In this document: piece by piece, positions 36,191-41,853 of the stretch
Layout: the number at the start of each line of letters is the position of its first letter
How positions within the stretch are numbered: position 1 is the first letter of the stretch
Assembly: GCA_011800805.1 (NCBI GenBank)
Contig: MPNW01000467.1
Location: 74,109-115,961 of the forward strand
Source of the DNA: Hirudo medicinalis
Lineage: Eukaryota > Annelida > Clitellata > Hirudinida > Hirudinidae
Direction: 5' to 3'
DNA: 41,853 nucleotides
The notes under the pieces: model-generated
Seen by the model: only the letters and a program-made list of their open reading frames with translations
What the model was told of the DNA's origin: nothing
The model's database searches: none
Position numbers and translations under genes: made by a program

Positions 36191-38175
36191 CCTGTCCAAA
36201 GAGTGTTTTGTGATTAGTCCCTCACTGTTGAGATAGAAGGTCGAAAATCCATCGAGCCACCTTTCAAAATGTCATCGATTTTAAACAAAACATTAAAACT
36301 CGATGTGATGATTTATGGCCGAACCATTACAATTTGAAATTAAAAAATTACTAGATTATGAAATTATAATAATAAAAATAATAAATCCACAAATAATAAA
36401 TGTGGATTCAAACAATTAAAACCACAACTGATACAGATTAGTGATTACTGACCATTTAATTTGTTGGAAATAAATAAATCAATTTTATTACATTTTAAAA
36501 ATCAAATCCTTAATGCAAATAAAAGAACACTCGCAACAAGAACAGAGCAGTCACTCCAAAATTATGACACAATTATAAATTAATTACAATCGCTCCAAAA
36601 TTATAATAACGACTCACTCGACTTCCTCTGCTTCTTTACCATTGGTCGAAAAATATTTCCACAGAGCTTTCGAGTGAGGGAGGCCAATAACTCTCCATCT
36701 GACCTTGATGGATCCGTCTTCGCTGTGATTGGTTACCTTTAATAAGGTCATCCTGATGTTGGCCAATCGAAGGTGCACAAAGAGCCTCAATCGGGCAATT
36801 TCTATGGCGTAATTCACGGTGCCCCTAGTAGACAAATATTGTTAATGCAGCTATTATCAATTTTTTTTAAATTAATTACATAATAATAATCCACCAATCA
36901 GAAATATTTCAATTTCAGAATGCTTAATTAAAGTTTTAACTTTTATCATTTGACATTGTAACGCATTTTTTAAGTCGTAGTAGATCCCAAAATTTTTTGA
37001 AAACAAAAGTAGTAGGCGCAGTTGGTCGAGCTGTCTTTAATTATTTTTGTGCTATCTTTGATGAGAACATGGAAACGAGGAAACAAGTCGCACTTGGTAG
37101 AGTAACTCTTTTCTGGATACCAGTTGACGGAAAACTCGACATCTTTTGTGTAAATGCTGTAATCATGTTTGTCGGACAAGAACTTCGGAAACTGAAAAAT
37201 AATGCAGAAAGATAAACAAAGCTCATGTTATTCATGTATCACCCATGTTTGCCATAGATACCAGTTTAACAATGAATTTAGCATCAAATTGAAATAAATA
37301 AAATCCAAATGTCACTAACGCTTTCTACCAAATGATCTTGCATGGCATCGAGTTGATCCTGTGAGGGTCCTTTGCTTTCCTTCTCCTTCAAATCTTTGTT
37401 CTTGTCGGGCAAGTTTGGCTCGCTTGACTTTGAGCAGATCAACTGCTTTGATGAACTTTCAATAAGTTTGAGGTCTTGGAAAATCAAATGCTCGGCATTT
37501 GTCGAAACAAGAGAGTGTCTATTGTTGGAAGTCATGAAAGCGTTGGAATAACTTTCTCTCTGCAACCAATGCTGATGAATTTTATTTGTCGGACAAGAAA
37601 ATTCCAAGTTCCTGTTGATGCTTTTAATGAGTTCATCGATATTGTAAGTTTTGTCATGAAATGACACACTGGAAAGCTGCTGAGATTGTGAAACCGCACA
37701 AGTCGTATCGGAAGTACTGAGAGCATTTAGAGCTTCATAGAGTTGTCTCAACTTCTGAAGATAGCACTCGTAAATATCCTTGTAGTGAATCATTTGATGT
37801 TGGCATGCCAAACTGGTCTCGATGTTTCTGACACGGCAGATTTGCCAGTCTACTTCTTTTGTAGTCAGACATGACACTGAGGTTATTGGTTCGTATTTGT
37901 AGACTGAAGACTGTGCAACAGTGTGCCCACAAGCTCCCCCGGTGTAACGCTGATATTGTTGAGCTAGGGGAGCATTTGACTGATAAAACATATTATAAAA
38001 ATTGTATTATTACCACTATAATGTAATTATTACTTCAGTAAATTAGCTGATTATTATTTAAAAAAAAAGACAATATGGAACAATGCAGAAATAAACAAAC
38101 ACGACCAACGTTCGCTAGCAGTCGTCTCGAATTTTCTAGAAGCAAATCAAATTTACAGTTCACGAGTCGCAACAT
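36191..38175 (-). CDS. C6orf136: C6orf136-like DUF2358 protein, probably mitochondrial (3' end not found)
   Basis: Five exons join in phase: 38175-38110 (tentative), 37979-37320, 37191-37121, 36824-36618, 36260-36191. The core matches the vertebrate C6orf136/DUF2358 family: DHLVES joined to FPKFLSDKHDYSIYTKDVEF, then NYAIEIARLRLFVHLRL, IKVRWRVIGLP, and LDGFSTFYLNSEGLITKHSL. The tentative first exon encodes MLRLVNCKFDLLLENSRRLL, a basic amphipathic-looking leader that would suit a mitochondrial presequence, as reported for C6orf136; its donor (AAC/GTTGGT) is weak. An alternative start is the ATG at 37991, just upstream of the acceptor. Exon 2 (220 codons) is low-similarity, Ser/Gln-rich sequence. 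A donor after exon 5 shows that the C-terminus is encoded further left. The biochemical role of the family is unknown to me. Confidence 0.75.
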
Positions 38176-39390
38176 GTCGAGTAATTTTAAATTAATAAAA
38201 TTACAAAGACCGAGAAACTCAGGAAGATGAAGTTCAATCAATGCTGGTCGCTGGTTGATAGCATTTCGCGTTTTCGAGGTTACGACATTTAAAGGCTAAA
38301 AGTGAATCAGAAATGTCGCAGAGTTTTGAAAAATCCTTTAACGAATTTAAATAAATTATATATTATATCTCTGATATGAAATGTTTCCTTATAAAAAATA
38401 TTTAAATACATATTTTAAATAAGAGTTTCATTTTAAAATAATACATATCGTTCCCATTGTTTAAAGTGAAATATTCTAAATTCATTCTAAATCGTGCTAT
38501 TCTTACTAACCTTGTCGCATAACTTAGCTATAAGGCTTTAAGGGAATGTTAAGCAAGAGAGAGCTTCCTCTGAATTTATCTATTTAAATTTTTCTACTGG
38601 TTTATGACTATGGCCTTCAAAAAGTTTGTGTTTAAAAAAAAACTAGATAAAATCATCTACATAACCAACTTTGAAGAGCAACTTTTTATTACCTTTTAAA
38701 TAGATAAGTTAAGAAGGATGACAGCAATGAAGATTGCTATGGTCATTAATCCAATTACGAAACATGTTTTTTTTATTTATTTATTCAAATATACGAACCG
38801 AAGGACATGACAAGCCATGCCTTGCAACGTACAAGTGAGAGAAACAGGGAAAACATAGAAGAAGAAGACACCAACTTAACAGGAAAAAGTTAAGCTTATT
38901 AAACGTTTCATCACACAGACATTAGTCTTCTTAAACCACCATAAATTAATGTTATGTTATGTTAACCCTAGCGATCAAAAGTCGCAATACAGCTGCTGCC
39001 TTGAATCTTCGATTGTCAATCCTTGAAGAGATCAATTGAAGAAATTAATGAAATAACTCGATGAATTCCAGGTCTATAAAAATAATTTAATTTATTAAAT
39101 GTAGACATAAAAGTCCATCTCTTCCATAATATAATGTAGTATCATAAACATGGAAGTGGGTCGAATGGCCCGATCAATTAAATACTCGTTGGCAGGGATT
39201 CTTTGATGATCCTTTAGATAATGAGGGCATAGTTGGATAAATCTAGTAACCAAATCTGATATTGTTCCTCTCACTAACGGTGCGTATGACTATGTCGTCT
39301 GCAATATTTGTTTTCTCGGGCGATCTGGTTTTGCAAGAGGGCGTTTAAAAATTGAACTTTAAACTAAAAACATCCTCTCTTTTTCTAGCG
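38176..39390. promoter_or_regulatory. Shared upstream region of C6orf136-like and PIP5K genes
   Basis: About 1.2 kb separates the two divergent start codons. No coding exon or repeat is obvious. A splice-acceptor-like TTTTTCTAG directly before the PIP5K ATG suggests an upstream non-coding exon within this interval. No specific promoter motif was identified. Confidence 0.35.
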
Positions 39391-41665
39391 ATGTCAAACG
39401 AAGCCGGTGACAAACCGAAGGTCAAAGCGAATTTAAAGTGTGAATCAGGCAAGTTAACTTCAATGTTATTATGAAGCCGGAATTTTTTGCACTTAATTAC
39501 TGATAAACGTGAGTCACGCCGGCCGTTGCTTTAATTTCAGAGCATGAATCGAAAAGTCGCCCACAAGCTATGATAGAAGTGAGGATTGCTTGAACTTTTT
39601 TTTGGACAGAATAATTTTCTGAGGAGTTTTATCAAGTTTTCTTAAACTTTATTGGAATTTTGAAACTTGAAGATGGAGGGCGTTAGTTCTGTATCTGGCT
39701 CCCCAGCAGCCCTCAAAATGAGTAGAAATGAGGGTACACTGGTCACTGATCGGGCAAAAAAGATTGGTCACAGAAGGGTCAATGAACAAGGCATGGTCAC
39801 CTATAAAAAGGTTTGTGACTCAATTTTTTTTATATTTAATTGATAAAAATGTTAGGGATGAAGTCTAAAGAATGTGATCGAACTATGATCATGTTATGAG
39901 GATTATGTTAACGTTCTGTCGTGGATGTTGCACTGTTTAGCTGTTGTTTACTTGTGACGACTTAAGTGCTAAAAAAATTGAGGATCCCACTCGAAGATGT
40001 TAACGATTCAATGGCACTCGAGCATTGCCATGACCATTTTAATGACCATATAAATCCAAACAGGACCCTGTAATTTTGTGAAGTTTTCATGTATTATTGT
40101 ACTACCATCTTTCACTGCCATATGTCAGTAAATGCAAGCATCAAAAGTTACTCAATAAAAAGTGACAAAAAAAACTAAAACTAATAAATTAAATGTTATG
40201 AATATCAAAGATATTAAAATAACTGTTAATCGAATTTGGCATCAAACCTTCAACTTCTCATGTGTCATTTCGAAGGTGCATTAATGATCTCCAATGGCTC
40301 GATTTCACGTTCCTAATCATTCCTTTTGTAGATTTTTGTAGAATGAAATCTCATTCACGTTCAGAACTCATTCAGTTGTTTCTAAGATTTTAAGTTTACC
40401 ATCGTTTCGTATATTCGTAGCATTGAAACATCTGCGCGATGTCCAATTCCTTTTCTGTTTTGATTTGCCGACCTTAAATAATAATAATAATTTCGGACTA
40501 ATAATATTTGCTCGCCCTTTGAACTGAGTATTTGAGAAATCAAATCAGCTCGAAACAGAATTCAAATAAATTGGGATCTTATATCAATAATAGATTAATA
40601 ACAGTTTACAACAATTAATAAGTGATAATTTAATAATAGTAATAATAATAATAACATGTGAAATGACCTTCCTCAACAGAAATCCACAACTGAGTTAATG
40701 TCAGCCATCCAACTGGGCATCGGCCAAAGCATCACATCCTTAACTGGAAAACCAAAGAGAGACCTTCTACTCCAGGACTTTTCCATCGTGGAGACCGTGT
40801 TCTTTCCAAAGTAACTCAGTCATAACGAGATTGGCTTTCCGTCACGTCATTTTGTCGTAAAAATATGTTTGAACAATTTTTTTTATTTAAAAATTCATTG
40901 CGTTGCAATAGATTACGCGATTTTATTTGTTTTTTATTTATTTGTTTTCTTTGCTAATCTTAATCAGGTATTCAGGTATTATCAACTGCAATCATTGCGA
41001 TTAAAATGTAGTATTTGCTTTTCCTAAATGCTGACGTCTGCAGATGATGAGAAATTACGACGATGCTAACTAATTGAAAAAGACGATAACCTGAACCTGG
41101 ATTGGTCGATTGATTACAATGGAGACTGTCCAGTGTGCAAATCGATCATCCAAATAATTACAACAATTAGGCCATAATGATAATGTTCCATGTCAATTTC
41201 CAGTCAACATTGAATCAACTGTAATGCATAATAATTGTACTTGTAATTAATTTCTTATGTATTTATTTTTATTTGGCAACTGTTACGCACCTGTGCAACT
41301 CGAGAAGACGATAATTACGTCGGCTCAATGGCTAGCCTAGGGGAACGACATTCCCCTACCTGGACTGCCCGTACCATCCATATATTTATACGTCATATAT
41401 TTAAAAATTAGTTATGAGTCTGTGGTGATTCATCATTGTAGATGGAGAGGGAAACAAAGGGCTGAATTTGTATGAATGTGAATTAGTAAATGGCTGAAAC
41501 AATCATTACCGTTGTAAACAATCACGTTATTGTTGTGTTAATCGCAGAGATGGAAGCTCGTCCACGCCACCTCACGAGTACTCGGACTTCAGGTTCAAGA
41601 CTTATGCCCCTGTGGCGTTCAGATACTTCAGGGAGCTGTTTGGCATACAGCCGGACGATTTTCTG
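39391..41665 (+). CDS. PIP5K1: Type I phosphatidylinositol 4-phosphate 5-kinase, 5' half
   Basis: Five exons in phase: 39391-39448, 39541-39578, 39673-39810, 40680-40810, 41548-41665; the gene continues past the window. The enzyme makes PI(4,5)P2 from PI4P at the plasma membrane. Visible sequence covers the N-terminal region and the first part of the kinase fold: [36 protein letters not shown], and [20 protein letters not shown], each at the spacing of animal PIP5K1A/B/C. The catalytic lysine, MDYSL motif and activation loop lie beyond the window. Intron 1 appears to use a GC donor (CAG/GCAAGT). An ATG at 39673 is an alternative start if the first two exons are non-coding or alternative. Confidence 0.93.
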
Positions 41666-41727
41666 GTCTGTGTCTACTGTCTGTTTGCTTAATATTATTA
41701 TTTATGATTATTTCTAATAATAACTAC

Positions 41728-41757
41728 TAGTTACGGAGATGTTATTGTTATTGTTGC

Positions 41758-41812
<55 letters not shown>

Positions 41813-41853
41813 TGTTGATTATTATTATTATTACTATTATTGTTGCTATTACA
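41728..41853. repeat. ATT microsatellite
   Basis: A long ATT trinucleotide run, nearly perfect from about 41757 to 41810, with degenerate GTT/ATT borders, in the PIP5K intron at the window edge. Confidence 0.95.

Overview
The window is nuclear DNA of an invertebrate animal. It is AT-rich, its genes are split by short GT-AG introns, and the homologues are metazoan: a Polycomb Scm protein, a Bcl-Rambo-like BCL2 protein, a tetraspanin, a Ly6/Quiver-type GPI protein, an ADAM/ADAMTS-type protease with ShK-like modules, and PIP5K1. The phylum cannot be fixed from sequence reading alone; a cnidarian or other marine invertebrate is possible. No prokaryotic operon, CRISPR array or rRNA was seen. Exon models below were built by hand from splice sites and checked for reading-frame phase across every junction; they are not backed by transcripts.

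Left part (1-6000) is transposon-rich. It holds a decayed hAT transposase on the minus strand (about 430-2750), a block of GTTATA-type short repeats, one copy of a 247-bp dispersed repeat, and a deleted Ty3/gypsy element (4247-5996). A solo LTR with a 5-bp target duplication sits in the integrase, and a tRNA-Glu-derived SINE with a 10-bp target duplication sits in the 3' LTR.

Middle-left (6815-17535) is dominated by one minus-strand gene of at least 15 exons. It encodes a secreted metalloprotease: signal peptide, propeptide, furin site, reprolysin-type zinc site, cysteine-rich ancillary domain, then a C-terminal array of ShK-like six-cysteine modules in place of thrombospondin repeats. A broken copy of its last exons lies just upstream (16640-17535), and a second copy of the 247-bp repeat lies between them. 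SINE and hAT-MITE copies sit in its introns.

A small possible gene with a Lys/Cys/Pro decapeptide repeat (18048-18260) follows. Next is the plus-strand Scm gene (19468-24010), whose first MBT repeat is interrupted by a 623-base assembly gap, then a two-exon Ly6/Quiver-like gene (25648-26260).

The right part alternates strands: BCL2L13-like (minus, 27318-29787), tetraspanin (plus, 32013-34402), a relic of a repetitive coding element (minus, about 35400-35860), a C6orf136/DUF2358 homologue (minus, 36191-38175), and the 5' half of a type I PIP5K (plus, 39391-41665, running off the window). These form two head-to-head pairs. The window ends in an ATT microsatellite. No functional link between the neighbouring genes is implied by the layout, as expected for an animal genome.
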